Positions 24,638 to 35,526 of a stretch of DNA of 56,984 nt are shown one piece after another (positions within the stretch are counted from its first letter, which is position 1; each line of letters opens with the position of its first letter). The stretch is from positions 1 to 56,984 of the forward strand of contig NZ_CAKUCL010000012.1 in the NCBI RefSeq assembly GCF_934643405.1, written 5' to 3'. Below the pieces are notes generated by a model, which was not told where the DNA came from, ran no database searches, and worked only from the letters and a program-made list of their open reading frames with translations. A program made the translations under genes and the position numbers. Source of the DNA: an uncultured Actinoplanes sp. (GTDB taxonomy: Bacteria; Actinomycetota; Actinomycetes; Mycobacteriales; Micromonosporaceae).

Positions 24638-25777
24638 ATGACGATCGACCTCGCCCACCACGGCGACAGCGAGGTGGGCGGCGGCGGTGTGGACCTCACC
24701 CATCACGGCGACAGCGAGGTGGGCGGCGGCGGTGTGGACCTCGCCCATCACGGCGACAGCGAGGTGGGCGACGGGCTGATCGACCTGGCGGTCAACGTGC
24801 GCCACGAGCCCATGCCGTCCTGGCTGGCGGAGCCTCTCCAGGCGTCGATCCACGACCTCCGCAGATATCCGGATAAGTCGGCTGCGCGGCGGGCGGTCGC
24901 GCGGAGGCATGGACGCGACGACGACGAAGTCCTGCTCACCGCGGGCGCGGCAGAAGCCTTCGTCCTGATCGCCCGGGCATTCCGCGACGCACGGAAACCC
25001 GTCGTGATCCACCCCCAGTTCACCGAGCCCGAAGCCGCCCTGCGGAACGCGGGCCACCAGGTCCACCGCGTCCTCCTCCGCGAGGACACAGGCTTCCGCC
25101 TCGACGCGGAGGACGTCCCCGCCGACGCCGACCTGATCTTCATCGGCAACCCCACCAACCCCACCTCGGTCCTGCACCCGAGAGCCGAGATCGCCAAACT
25201 CGCCCGCCCCGGCCGGGTCCTGGTGGTGGACGAGGCCTTCTCCGACACGACCTACCGCGAGGGCGTCGACGGCGAGCCCGAGTCCCTGGCCGGCAGCGAT
25301 CTCCCCGGCCTGGTCGTCCTGCGCAGCCTCACCAAGACCTGGGGCCTGGCCGGCCTCCGGATCGGGTACGTGCTCGCCCCCGCCGATCTCGTGGCCCGCC
25401 TGGCCACCGCCCAGCCGCTCTGGGCCGTCTCGACTCCCGCGCTCGCCGCGGCCATCGCCTGCGCCTCACCCACCGCGATCGCCGCCGAGCGCGAGATCGC
25501 GGCCCGCCTCGCCGCCGAGCGCTCCCACCTGCTGGACCGCCTCGCCCCCGTGCCGAACCTCACGGTCGCCGGTTCCCCGGCGAGCGCGTTTGTCTCCGTA
25601 CGGCTGGAGTCCGCCGACGAAGTCCGGCGTGACCTGCGGGAACGCGGTTATGCCGTGCGCCGCGGCGACACTTTTCCCGGCCTGGGCCCTGATTGGCTGC
25701 GGATTGCCGTGCGCGACACTGCCACCACCGATGCTTTCGCCGACACCCTGATCGCCGTGCTGAAGGAGCGTTCGTGA
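24638..25777 (+). CDS. cobC: CobC-type PLP enzyme (L-threonine-O-3-phosphate decarboxylase-like aminotransferase, Rv2231c-like)
   Basis: This is a 379-residue fold-type I PLP enzyme. Landmarks are LLTAGAAEAFVLIARAF, FIGNPTNPTSVL, VLVVDEAFSDTTYREG and Schiff-base Lys233 in LTKTWGLAGLRIGY. The neighbours cobT and cobA support production of aminopropanol phosphate for cobalamin; related enzymes are histidinol-phosphate aminotransferases. The N-terminus carries three tandem copies of a 15-residue unit (DLAHHGDSEVGGGGV), of which relatives have one (HGD-EVG-GL-DLAVNVR). The stop overlaps the cobT start as GTGA. Confidence 0.88.
   Translation: MTIDLAHHGDSEVGGGGVDLTHHGDSEVGGGGVDLAHHGDSEVGDGLIDLAVNVRHEPMPSWLAEPLQASIHDLRRYPDKSAARRAVARRHGRDDDEVLLTAGAAEAFVLIARAFRDARKPVVIHPQFTEPEAALRNAGHQVHRVLLREDTGFRLDAEDVPADADLIFIGNPTNPTSVLHPRAEIAKLARPGRVLVVDEAFSDTTYREGVDGEPESLAGSDLPGLVVLRSLTKTWGLAGLRIGYVLAPADLVARLATAQPLWAVSTPALAAAIACASPTAIAAEREIAARLAAERSHLLDRLAPVPNLTVAGSPASAFVSVRLESADEVRRDLRERGYAVRRGDTFPGLGPDWLRIAVRDTATTDAFADTLIAVLKERS
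24647..24781 (+). repeat. 45-bp tandem repeat at the start of cobC (three copies)
   Basis: Units at 24647-24691, 24692-24736 and 24737-24781 each begin GACCTC and encode DLxHHGDSEVG plus four residues. The copies differ at only a few positions, so the triplication is recent. The third copy runs directly into the conserved enzyme sequence. Confidence 0.93.
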
Positions 25778-26835
25778 CCCTGGAGCAGACCGTCGCCGCC
25801 ATCCGCCCCGCCGACGAGCACGCCATCGGGGCGGCCCGCGAGTTGCAGGCGCGGCTGACCAAGCCGGCCGGATCCCTCGGCGCGCTGGAGGAGCTGTCGG
25901 TGCGGCTGGCCGGTCTGGCCGGGGTCTGCCCGCCGCCGCTGCCCGAACCGGCCACCGTCGTGGTCTTCGCCGGGGACCACGGCGTACACGCGCAGGGGGT
26001 GAGCCCGTGGCCGCAGGAGGTCACCGCGCAGATGGTGGCCAACTTCGTGGCCGGCGGCGCGGTGGTCAACGCCTTCGCGCGGCAGGCCGGCGCGGACGTC
26101 ATGGTGGTCGACGCCGGCGTGGCCGTCCCGCCGCCGACCGGCCCGACCCTGCTGGAGGCCAACATCCGGCGCGGCACCCGCGACATGACCGCCGAGCCGG
26201 CGCTGACCCGCGACGAGGCCCGCGCCGCCGTCGAACTGGGTATCCGGGTCGCCGGTCAGCTCGTCGACTCCGGCGCGCGATGCCTGCTCACCGGCGACAT
26301 GGGCATCGCCAACACGACTCCGGCCGCGGCGCTGATCGCGGTTTTCACCGGCCGGCCGGCGGCCGAGGTCACCGGCCGCGGGACCGGCATCGACGACGCC
26401 ACGCTGGCCCACAAGATCGACATGGTCGCCGCCGCGCTGGACCGGCACGCGCCCGACCCGGCCGACCCGCTCGACGTGCTCGCCAAGGTCGGCGGCCTGG
26501 AGCACGCGGCGCTGACCGGCTTCCTCCTCGGCGCCGCCGCGAGGCGGACCCCGGTCATCGTGGACGGGGTGATCGCCGGCTCGGCCGCGCTCGCCGCCGC
26601 CGCGTTCGCGCCCGCCGCGGTGGACGCGATGGTCGCCGGGCACCGGTCGGCGGAGCCCGGCGCCGCGGTCGCGCTCGCCCACCTGAGCCTCGAACCCCTG
26701 CTCGACCTGGGCATGCGCCTCGGCGAGGGCAGCGGCGCGGCGCTCGCCCTGCCCGTCGTGACCGCCGCGGTCCGTGTCCTGCACGAGGTCGCGACCTTCG
26801 ACTCGGCGGGCGTCACCGAGAAGGACGGACAGTGA
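25774..26835 (+). CDS. cobT: Nicotinate-nucleotide--dimethylbenzimidazole phosphoribosyltransferase CobT
   Basis: This is a 353-residue enzyme that makes alpha-ribazole phosphate, the activated lower ligand of cobalamin. Motifs are RLTKPAGSLGALEELSVRLA near residue 26, VVFAGDHGVHAQGVSPWPQE, TGDMGIANTTPAAALIA and the C-terminal GMRLGEGSGAALALP with catalytic Glu318. AAGGAG lies about six bases before the GTG, which overlaps the cobC stop. The next gene overlaps in the same way, so cobC-cobT-cobA are coupled. Confidence 0.97.
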   Translation: MTLEQTVAAIRPADEHAIGAARELQARLTKPAGSLGALEELSVRLAGLAGVCPPPLPEPATVVVFAGDHGVHAQGVSPWPQEVTAQMVANFVAGGAVVNAFARQAGADVMVVDAGVAVPPPTGPTLLEANIRRGTRDMTAEPALTRDEARAAVELGIRVAGQLVDSGARCLLTGDMGIANTTPAAALIAVFTGRPAAEVTGRGTGIDDATLAHKIDMVAAALDRHAPDPADPLDVLAKVGGLEHAALTGFLLGAAARRTPVIVDGVIAGSAALAAAAFAPAAVDAMVAGHRSAEPGAAVALAHLSLEPLLDLGMRLGEGSGAALALPVVTAAVRVLHEVATFDSAGVTEKDGQ

Positions 26836-28019
26836 CCCTCTACCCGCTCGCGCTGAAGCTGGCCGGCCGCCGGGTGCTGGTCGTGGGCGGCGGCGCGGTC
26901 GCCACCCGGCGGGTGCCGGCGCTGCTCGCGGCCGGCGCCCGGGTCGAGATCGTCTCGCCGGAGCTGACCCCGGCCCTGCGCGGCATCGTGGACGCGGGCC
27001 GGGCCGTCTGGAACGAGCGCCGGTTCGAGCCGGCCGACGTCGAGGGTGCCTGGCTGGTACAGGTGGCGGTGGACGATCCGGAAGCGGCCGCGCTGGTCAG
27101 CGAGGTCGCGGAGCAGCATCGCGTGTTCTGCGTGCGCGCCGACGACCGGGAGGCGGCCACCGCCTGGACACCGGCGGTGACCCGGCAGGACCAGGTCACG
27201 GTCGCGGTCACCGACGGCGGCGACCGGCGGCGCGCGATGGCCGTACGGGACCTGATCGCCCAGGCGCTGGAGGCCGCGCCCCCGGCCTCGCCCGAGTACA
27301 AGGGCGTCGCCCTGGTCGGCGCCGGCCCGGGCGACCCCGAGTTGATCACGGTGAAGGGACGCCGGCTGCTCGCCGCGGCCGACGTGGTGGTGGCCGACCG
27401 GCTGGTGCCCGGCATGCTGCTGGGCGACCTGCGGCCCGAGGTCGAGTTCGTGGACGCGGCCAAGATCCCGTACGGTCCGGCCGCCGCCCAGGAGGAGATC
27501 AACCGGATCCTGGTCGGACGGGCGCTGGAGGGCAAGTTCGTGGTCCGGCTCAAGGGCGGCGACCCGTTCGTCTTCGGCCGCGGCGGCGAGGAGGCCATCG
27601 CCTGCGCCGAGGCCGGCGTCCCGGTGCTGGTGGTACCCGGCGTGACCAGCTCGATCGCGGCGCCCGCGCTGGCCGGCATCCCGGTCACCCACCGCGGGGT
27701 GGCGCACGAGTTCACCGTGGTCTCCGGTCACGTCCGCCCGGACAGCCCGGCCTCGCTGGTGGACTGGCCGGCGCTGGCCCGGATGCGCGGCACCCTGGTC
27801 GTGCTGATGGGGCTGAAGAACCTCGCCGCCATCGCGGACCGGCTGATCGCCGAGGGCCGCGCGCCGGACACCCCGGCCGCGGTCGTGCAGGAAGGCTCGA
27901 CGTCACACCAGCGCTCGCTGCGCGGCACCCTCGGCACGATCGCCGCGGACGTGGCCGCCGCCGGCATCCGCCCGCCGGCCGTCGTGGTCGTCGGCGAGGT
28001 CGTGCACGTAGCGGCATAG
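26832..28019 (+). CDS. cobA: Uroporphyrinogen-III C-methyltransferase fused to precorrin-2 dehydrogenase domain (CobA/CysG-like)
   Basis: This is a 395-residue fusion. Residues about 1-150 form an NAD-binding siroheme-synthase domain (LAGRRVLVVGGGAVATRRVP, VTDGGDRRRAMAVRDLI). Residues about 155-395 are the SAM-dependent methyltransferase: LVGAGPGDPELITVKG, VVVADRLVP, RLKGGDPFVFGRGGEEA and GVTSSIAAPALAGIPVTHRG. It converts uroporphyrinogen III to precorrin-2 and probably on to sirohydrochlorin, feeding corrin and siroheme synthesis. It is shorter than E. coli CysG, and the middle dimerisation part is reduced. The start overlaps the cobT stop by four bases. Confidence 0.93.
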   Translation: MTLYPLALKLAGRRVLVVGGGAVATRRVPALLAAGARVEIVSPELTPALRGIVDAGRAVWNERRFEPADVEGAWLVQVAVDDPEAAALVSEVAEQHRVFCVRADDREAATAWTPAVTRQDQVTVAVTDGGDRRRAMAVRDLIAQALEAAPPASPEYKGVALVGAGPGDPELITVKGRRLLAAADVVVADRLVPGMLLGDLRPEVEFVDAAKIPYGPAAAQEEINRILVGRALEGKFVVRLKGGDPFVFGRGGEEAIACAEAGVPVLVVPGVTSSIAAPALAGIPVTHRGVAHEFTVVSGHVRPDSPASLVDWPALARMRGTLVVLMGLKNLAAIADRLIAEGRAPDTPAAVVQEGSTSHQRSLRGTLGTIAADVAAAGIRPPAVVVVGEVVHVAA

Positions 28020-28048
28020 GTCGGTCACCGGCCGGGTACGTCGATCTC

Positions 28049-28426
28049 ATGGATGGACGGCCGCAGATGATGCTGACGGGAATCGTGCTGGACGCGCCGG
28101 ACGCGCGGGAGCTGGCCGCCTTCTATCGTCGCCTGCTCGGCTGGAGTGCCACCCAGGACGAACCGGACTGGGTGCACCTCGCGGCTCCCGGCGGCGGCGC
28201 CGGCCTGTCGTTCCAGACCGAGAAGTTGTACGCGCGCCCGGTGTGGCCGGCCCAGCCGGGCGCGCCGCAGATGAGCGTCCACCTGGACATCCGGGTCGAC
28301 GACCTGGACGAGGCCTGCGCGCACGCCGAGCGCGCCGGCGCCACCAAGGCGGAGTTCCAGCCGCAGGAGCACGTCCGGGTCTACCTCGACCCGGCCGGCC
28401 ACCCGTTCTGCCTCTACGTGGACTGA
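28049..28426 (+). CDS. VOC-family (glyoxalase/bleomycin-resistance fold) protein
   Basis: This is a 125-residue single VOC domain with two beta-alpha-beta modules: GIVLDAPDARELAAFYRRLL with LGWSATQDEPDWV, then MSVHLDIRVDDLDEACAHAE and VRVYLDPAGHPFCLYVD. The last motif supplies a typical metal-ligand or fold-stabilising strand. The ATG at 28049 is chosen; ATG at 28067 is possible. Its end overlaps the convergent otsA gene by 13 bases. The ligand or reaction cannot be predicted. Confidence 0.85.
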   Translation: MDGRPQMMLTGIVLDAPDARELAAFYRRLLGWSATQDEPDWVHLAAPGGGAGLSFQTEKLYARPVWPAQPGAPQMSVHLDIRVDDLDEACAHAERAGATKAEFQPQEHVRVYLDPAGHPFCLYVD

Positions 28427-29838
28427 GGTCCCTCGAGCTCGCGCCCGCCGGCCGCCGAGGCCAGCTCGTCGAGGAACGTGCGCGCCCACTCGGCCACGTC
28501 GTGCGTGCGCAGATGACGCTGCATCACCCGCATCCGCCGCTTGAGCTCGGCCGGCTCGGCGGCGACCGCCCGCATCAGGGCCTCCTTCACCCCGTCCGGG
28601 TCGTGCGGGTTGCACAGGAACGCCTGGCGCAGCTCGGTGGCCGCGCCCGCGAACTCGCTGAGCACCAGCGCCCCGCCGGTGTCCGCGCGGCACGCCACGT
28701 ACTCCTTCGCGACCAGGTTCATCCCGTCGCGCAGCGGGGTCACCATCATGACGTCGGCCGCCACGTACAGCGCCGCCAGCTCCTGCTTGCTGTAGGACTG
28801 GTGGAGGTAGTGCACCGCGGGGACGCCCACCCGGCCGAACTCGCCGTTGATCCGCCCGACCTCGCGCTCGACCTTCACGCGCAGCGCCTGGTAGTGCTCG
28901 ACGCGCTCGCGGCTGGGCGTGGCCACCTGCACCATCACCGCGTCGCCGACCTTGAGCTTGCCGTCGGAGAGCAGCTCGCGGAACGCCTTGAGGCGCAGCT
29001 CGATGCCCTTGGTGTAGTCGAGCCGGTCGACACCGAGCACGATCGTCTGCGGATCGCCCAGCTCGGCGCGGATCTCCTTGGCGCGGGCCTGCACCTTCGG
29101 GTCGGCGGCCAGCCGTTCCATCTCGCGGGTGTCGATGCTGATCGGGAACGCGCCGGCCCGGACCTTGCGGCCGTCCACCTGGATCGACTGCCCCTCGTAC
29201 CGCAGGCCGAGCAGGTGCCGGGCCAGCCGGACGAAGTTCTGCGCCGCCAGCCGCTGCTGGAAGCCGACCAGGTCGGCGCCGAGCAGGCCGCGCAGCACCT
29301 CGGCGCGGAACGGCATCTGCATGAACAGCTCGATCGGCGGGAACGGGATGTGCAGGAAGAACCCGATCTTGAGGTCGGGGCGCAGCTCGCGCAGCATGGC
29401 CGGAACCAGCTGCAACTGGTAGTCCTGCACCCAGACGGTCGCGCCGTCGTCGGCGACCTCGGCCGCGGCCTGCGCGAACCGCTGGTTGACCAGGCGGTAC
29501 GAGTCACGCCAGCGCCGCTTGTAGACCGGCGTCTCGACGGCGTCGTGGTAGAGCGGCCAGATCGTGGCGTTCGACTGGCCCTCGTAGTAGCGCTCCAGCT
29601 CCTCCGAGCTCAGCGGCACCGGGTGGATCCGGATGCCCTCCAGCTCGAACGGCTCGGGCGCCTCGCCGGTGCCGCCGGCCCAGCCGATCCAGGTGCCGCC
29701 ATGCTCGGTGAGCACCGGGTGCAGCGCTGTCACCAGGCCGCCGGGGCTCGTGCGCCACTGACGCTCCCCGTCGGCGGTGGTGACCTCGTCGACGGGCAGA
29801 CGGTTGGCGACTACGACGAAGGAACTTCGTTCGGCCAC
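28414..29838 (-). CDS. otsA: Alpha,alpha-trehalose-phosphate synthase OtsA (GT20)
   Basis: This is a 474-residue cytosolic glycosyltransferase that makes trehalose-6-phosphate from a nucleotide-glucose and glucose-6-phosphate. Motifs are VVVANRLPVD at the start, SPGGLVTALHPVL, VWVQDYQLQLVP, FFLHIPFPP, LGVDRLDYTKGIELRL and TPLRDGMNLVAKEYVA. I start at GTG 29838 because GGAGGTG lies about eight bases upstream; an in-frame ATG at 29874 would add 12 residues. No phosphatase (OtsB) gene is adjacent. Confidence 0.95.
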   Translation of the reverse strand: MAERSSFVVVANRLPVDEVTTADGERQWRTSPGGLVTALHPVLTEHGGTWIGWAGGTGEAPEPFELEGIRIHPVPLSSEELERYYEGQSNATIWPLYHDAVETPVYKRRWRDSYRLVNQRFAQAAAEVADDGATVWVQDYQLQLVPAMLRELRPDLKIGFFLHIPFPPIELFMQMPFRAEVLRGLLGADLVGFQQRLAAQNFVRLARHLLGLRYEGQSIQVDGRKVRAGAFPISIDTREMERLAADPKVQARAKEIRAELGDPQTIVLGVDRLDYTKGIELRLKAFRELLSDGKLKVGDAVMVQVATPSRERVEHYQALRVKVEREVGRINGEFGRVGVPAVHYLHQSYSKQELAALYVAADVMMVTPLRDGMNLVAKEYVACRADTGGALVLSEFAGAATELRQAFLCNPHDPDGVKEALMRAVAAEPAELKRRMRVMQRHLRTHDVAEWARTFLDELASAAGGRELEGPQST

Positions 29839-29963
29839 GCTGAGTGCACCTCCGGGTCGTTTCTGTTCCCACATGTGAGCCTACTTTGCGTAGCAGCACG
29901 CGGGGCGCTCAGGTTGTCACGGCCGCGATGGACTGGTTGGCGGCCGGGTGCCATCCTGTGCCG

Positions 29964-30512
29964 GTGACACCGTCCGAGGATCATTCCCCGCATCGACGGC
30001 CGATCTTCTTTCCTGTGGTCATCGCCACCGTTTTCCTCACCATCATGGGCCTGACCGGTGGTTTCGTGCTGGGGGAGCGGCGACGCGACGAGGACAAGGC
30101 GGCCGAGGCCGCGGCGGCCCGGCAGAGTCAGCCGGCCCTGGCCACCCAGCCGACGGCGCCGGCGCCCGAGGGTCCGCTGTGCCCGGCGGAGACCCGGGAG
30201 ACCGCGATCGAGCTCGGCCTCCCCGACGACCTGCGCCAGACGCTCAAGATCGAGACCGACAACGGGACGGTGGTGTGGATCTGCCAGGACCCCGCGGGCC
30301 GGCTCTATTACCAGGGCAAGACCGGCGGGCCGCAGACGACGCTCGTGCAGCACCGCAACGGGCTGTTCCTGCCGGACGTGGAGCGGCGCGACACCGACGA
30401 CTACGAGGTCACCGACCCCAAGGGCAACATCATCCTGATCGACCGTGAGCGCCTGGAACTGCGGTTCGCCACGGGCAGACGCGAGCGCCACGAGGTCGTC
30501 TCGGCCCGGTGA
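29964..30512 (+). CDS. Hypothetical membrane-anchored protein
   Basis: From GTG 29964 this is a 182-residue protein with one transmembrane segment near residues 13-38 (IFFPVVIATVFLTIMGLTGG). A charged and Ala/Pro-rich linker follows. The probably external domain has two Cys (GPLCPAETRE, VVWICQDPAG). An upstream ATG at 29928 is possible; neither start has a strong ribosome binding site. It diverges from otsA across about 125 bases. I do not recognise the domain. Confidence 0.65.
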   Translation: MTPSEDHSPHRRPIFFPVVIATVFLTIMGLTGGFVLGERRRDEDKAAEAAAARQSQPALATQPTAPAPEGPLCPAETRETAIELGLPDDLRQTLKIETDNGTVVWICQDPAGRLYYQGKTGGPQTTLVQHRNGLFLPDVERRDTDDYEVTDPKGNIILIDRERLELRFATGRRERHEVVSAR

Positions 30513-30659
30513 CGACCGGGAACACGACCGGCCGGTGAGGGGTTGTCTTCAGAGGCCGGGAGGCAACCTGGAAAGATTGCCCCTTGCATTCTGCAATCAC
30601 CCGCCACCTTTGAGCGGACTGAAGGCCGACAAACAACAATCGCGGAGGTAGGGCACACC

Positions 30660-32335
<1,676 letters not shown>

Positions 32336-32336
<1 letters not shown>

Positions 32337-32740
32337 TGGGTGACCGTTACATCTACGACGTGCCCGTGCGCTGGTCCGACATGGACGCGTACGGGCACGT
32401 CAACAACGCGCGCTTCCTCACCCTGTACGAGGAGGCGCGCGTTGCCATGTTCTTCATCGGCGCGCGGGAGCACGGGCTGGGCTCGTTCGAGGAGGGCATC
32501 GTGATCGCCCGCCACGAGATCGACTACCTGCGCCCGGTCAACTACGGCGAGCCCGTCCGCGTCGAGATGTGGGTCTCGCAGATGCGGGCCGCGGCGTTCA
32601 CCGTCTCGTACGAGCTGTTCGACGACGGCGTACTGGCCAGCCGCGCGAAGTCGGTCTGCGTGCCGTACAACCTGACCCAGGGCCATCCGCGCCGGCTGTC
32701 CGAGGCGGAGCGCGAGTTCCTGAAGCCGTACGTCGCATGA
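32336..32740 (+). CDS. Acyl-CoA thioesterase (4HBT/hotdog fold)
   Basis: This is a 134-residue hotdog-fold protein. The active-site signature WSDMDAYGHVNNARFLTLYE near residue 13 supplies the catalytic Asp of the 4-hydroxybenzoyl-CoA thioesterase family. YLRPVNYGEPVRVEMWV forms the central strand. It overlaps ettA as TGATG and the next gene as ATGA, so the three are co-transcribed. The same ettA-thioesterase linkage is known in M. tuberculosis (Rv2477c, Rv2475c). It likely hydrolyses acyl-CoA in the cytoplasm. Confidence 0.9.
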
Positions 32741-33387
32741 GCGGTCACGGTCTCACCGGAGTCGCCGACGCTGGAGCGTTCCTCGCCCGGCTGACCCGCC
32801 TCGACCCGGGCGCGCCGGTGCGTCTGAGAGCTTCCGGCTCCCGTACGGCGTTGTGGGCGCGACTTCCCTGGGACGTTCTGGTGACTCGCGAGGTGGCGGG
32901 CCGCGGGCCGGACGACGCCACGGTCTCCGCCCAGCAGCTGCTCGGCGTGCTCGCCAAGGGCGGCGAGAGCCTGCCGGAACGCCGCGACGCCCAATGGCGC
33001 TGGCCGCTGCCGCCGAAGACCGCCGAGACGGTCGAGTCGATTGCCAGCGCCGAGATCGGCAGGCTGGCCGCCGCGGCCGCCGGCACCCTGCGCGAGGTGA
33101 CCGCGGGCGGACTGTCCGGCCGGGCGGTCGGGCAGCGCGCCGTACGCGACGCGCTTCTCGATCACGTGGCTCTGGTGGTCACTCCCGGGCCCGTCGAAGT
33201 CTCCCAGAGATTGATCCAGGCCGTCTCCCGGATGGGCTTCCTCGGCCCCGAGGGCGCCGACGTCCCCGACACCCGTGTCCGTGTTGCGGGTCGATGGGTG
33301 GGACTTTCGGCACCATATGGAGTGGCGTGGCTACAGACTGTCCAGAAATTGACCGTTATGCCTATAGGTGGTCACCCGAACGGGTGA
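32737..33387 (+). CDS. Hypothetical protein in the ettA operon
   Basis: This is a 216-residue protein whose ATG overlaps the thioesterase stop. It is rich in Ala, Arg, Leu and Val without a membrane segment (LTRLDPGAPVRLRASGSRTA, GLSGRAVGQRAVRDALLDHV). Coding character is strong, and translational coupling supports expression. I do not recognise a domain. Confidence 0.75.
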   Translation: MSGHGLTGVADAGAFLARLTRLDPGAPVRLRASGSRTALWARLPWDVLVTREVAGRGPDDATVSAQQLLGVLAKGGESLPERRDAQWRWPLPPKTAETVESIASAEIGRLAAAAAGTLREVTAGGLSGRAVGQRAVRDALLDHVALVVTPGPVEVSQRLIQAVSRMGFLGPEGADVPDTRVRVAGRWVGLSAPYGVAWLQTVQKLTVMPIGGHPNG

Positions 33388-33510
33388 TGGCTGGTCGTCC
33401 GAGCGGTCCCGCCCTCCCGTTGGGGGGATGACCTCCGCGAGCTGTACGGGTACCGTCGGCCCTCGGATCCACTCGCTACGTCCGGCGAGCGCGGTCTGCT
33501 GGGGAGTGAG

Positions 33511-34101
33511 GTGCAGAAGATGCCGTGGTGGTCATGGCGTCCGGGTTCGGCCGCGGGGAGCGCGCCGGGCACCGACGACGAGTCACCGGTGCGCGGCAGC
33601 GTCCGCGTCGGCGTTCCGTCCCAACGCGAGCCGGTCCGGTCGGCGACACCGGTCGACCCGGCCAGGACCGAGGAGACCGAGCCGGTCGTCCCGGTCACCC
33701 TGGCCCGCATCGGCAAGGCGCTCGACCTGCTCGACATCCGGTTCCTCGCCGACGGCGGGGGCAGCCTGCTGGCCATGTGGGAGCGGCACGCCGTGCTGTT
33801 CACCCTCGAAGGCCCGGACGACGAGATCCTGGTGATGCGCGCCCGCCCGCACGCGACCGTGCCCCCGGACTGGGCCGACCGGGCCTACCGGGTGGTCAAC
33901 GAGTGGAACCACACCCGGCGCTTCTGCAAGGCGTACGTGGGTGACCCCACCGAGCGCGGCCAGCTGCCCATCTACGCCGAACTGCAGGTGCCCCTGGCCT
34001 CCGGAGCGCACGACGCCCTCGTCGCGGAACTCCTCGACTGCGGCGCCGCCGTGGCGACTTCCTTCGTCGATTGGCTCCACGACGAGGGCGCTCTGCTGTG
34101 A
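33511..34101 (+). CDS. YbjN-domain protein
   Basis: This is a 196-residue protein. Residues about 1-60 are a Pro/Arg-rich, probably disordered leader. Residues about 62-190 match the YbjN fold (RIGKALDLLDIRFLADGGGS, VVNEWNHTRRFCKAYVGDP, VATSFVDWLHDE). GGGAG lies five bases before the GTG. YbjN-type domains resemble type III secretion chaperone folds and occur widely in actinobacteria with unclear function, often near translation or stress genes. Confidence 0.82.
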   Translation: MQKMPWWSWRPGSAAGSAPGTDDESPVRGSVRVGVPSQREPVRSATPVDPARTEETEPVVPVTLARIGKALDLLDIRFLADGGGSLLAMWERHAVLFTLEGPDDEILVMRARPHATVPPDWADRAYRVVNEWNHTRRFCKAYVGDPTERGQLPIYAELQVPLASGAHDALVAELLDCGAAVATSFVDWLHDEGALL

Positions 34102-34139
34102 CATGGCGTCGCTTCGCTCCCCGGTGATCGCCTGCTCGA

Positions 34140-35399
34140 TCAGTCCACCGGGAACATGCCGACGCGGCCGTGGTACTCCTTGCCGAGCTGGTCGGTGTCC
34201 GAGCCGACCAGCAGGCCGTGCGGCAGGACGACGAAACAGCGCACGCCCACGCCCCGCGAGCGGGTCGGGTTCCAGGAGAGCGCGCGTCCGTTGACCGGGC
34301 TCACCGCGCCGATGCCGGGACGCGGCACCGCGCCGGGGCCGGGGCCCTTCGCGTCCGTGCCGTACGGGTTGTCGAAGTAGCGCTGGTGCCCGCCCAGGTA
34401 GACCGCCGTTCCGGTGACTGCCACGGCGTACAGGGAATCGCCGCCGGTCCGCTGCACCCAGGTCGGGTTGTGGCGGCCGTTGCCGCCGGTCTCGAAGCGC
34501 GCCGCCGAGTCGCAGAGCCGGTCCGGCGCGGAGGCCCGTCCGGTCGCGGCGACCACGAAGTACGAGCCGTCGGGCGAGAACTTCACCTGCCGCAGGTACG
34601 TGTCGAAGCCCTTCATGCACTGCGGCTTGTACGCGTCGGTGTACCAGTTCAGCAGGACCGCGGACGAGCCGGCCACGTCGAACATGGCGATCTGCGTGCG
34701 GTCGTACCCGCCGGACCTCAGCAGCGCGCCCACGGCGACCAGGCGGCGGCCGTCGGGGGAGATGTCGAAGTGCTCGACCCGGGTGCGGGTCAGGCCGGGC
34801 GCGGTCAGCCGGGCGTCGAAGCCGGTGTCCACGGCGCCGGACTCCGCGTTCATCCGGACCAGGGCGGCCCGGTTGACGCCGTTGACCGCCGAGAACGTTC
34901 CGCCCGCGTACAGCCGGCCGCCACGGTTCGCCAACGACCGTACGTCACCCCAATTGATCTTGGCGGTGAACGACGAGACGCGCTGGCCGTTGCCGAGGGC
35001 GAGCCGGGTCAGACCCCGCTGCGCCGTCCCGTTCACCGTCTTGAACGCCCCGCCGGCGTACACCGTGCCGTCCGCGCCGGGCGCCAGCGAGTAGACCGCG
35101 CCGTCCACTTCCGGAGCGAAGGTGCGGATCGCCCCGTCGGTCAGGCCGAAGGCGAAGATGTTCTTGCGGGCGTACGTGTGCTTGCGGGTGTTGTCGGCGA
35201 CCTTGGTGAACGCGCCGCCCACGACGACCGTGTCACCCACCACGGCCATGGTCCACACCGTGCCGTCCAGCACGTGCGGCGTGTAGTCGACCGGGTCGGT
35301 GGAGACCACCGAGGACTGGGCGAGATCGGCCGCGGCCGGATGCGCGCACGCCACGGCAGCGGCGACGAGCGTGACGGCGGCGAGCAGGCGGCGACGCAT
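34140..35399 (-). CDS. Secreted beta-propeller protein with delta-60-like repeats
   Basis: This is a 419-residue protein with a signal peptide (MRRRLLAAVTLVAAAVACAH, cleavage probably after HPAAA). The mature part is made of repeated blades: VWTMAVVGDTVVVGGAFTKV, VYSLAPGADGTVYAGGAFKT, RSLANRGGRLYAGGTFSAVN and YAVAVTGTAVYLGGHQRYFD. The GG-F pattern is typical of DUF5122/delta-60 repeat proteins. Scattered Cys occur in the C-terminal half. It is presumably extracellular or wall-associated, with unknown ligand. Confidence 0.85.
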   Translation of the reverse strand: MRRRLLAAVTLVAAAVACAHPAAADLAQSSVVSTDPVDYTPHVLDGTVWTMAVVGDTVVVGGAFTKVADNTRKHTYARKNIFAFGLTDGAIRTFAPEVDGAVYSLAPGADGTVYAGGAFKTVNGTAQRGLTRLALGNGQRVSSFTAKINWGDVRSLANRGGRLYAGGTFSAVNGVNRAALVRMNAESGAVDTGFDARLTAPGLTRTRVEHFDISPDGRRLVAVGALLRSGGYDRTQIAMFDVAGSSAVLLNWYTDAYKPQCMKGFDTYLRQVKFSPDGSYFVVAATGRASAPDRLCDSAARFETGGNGRHNPTWVQRTGGDSLYAVAVTGTAVYLGGHQRYFDNPYGTDAKGPGPGAVPRPGIGAVSPVNGRALSWNPTRSRGVGVRCFVVLPHGLLVGSDTDQLGKEYHGRVGMFPVD

Positions 35400-35472
35400 G
35401 CAGTGGCTCCTGGTAAGCGGGACTATGTCACCCGCTCAACGAAGAACCGGCACCCCCGGAAACGATCACCTC

Positions 35473-35505
35473 GCGATTGCCGCCGCACCCACCGGCGGCA
35501 ATCGC
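35473..35505 (-). terminator. Hairpin downstream of glbO
   Basis: GCGATTGCCGCCG (35473-35485) and its exact inverse (35493-35505) form a 13-pair stem with a seven-base loop. It lies between the glbO stop (35527) and the start of the next leftward gene (35399). There is no T-tract. It is a plausible terminator or processing site for the leftward glbO transcript. Confidence 0.6.
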
Positions 35506-35526
35506 CGCGGAGCGAAGCGACGCCAG

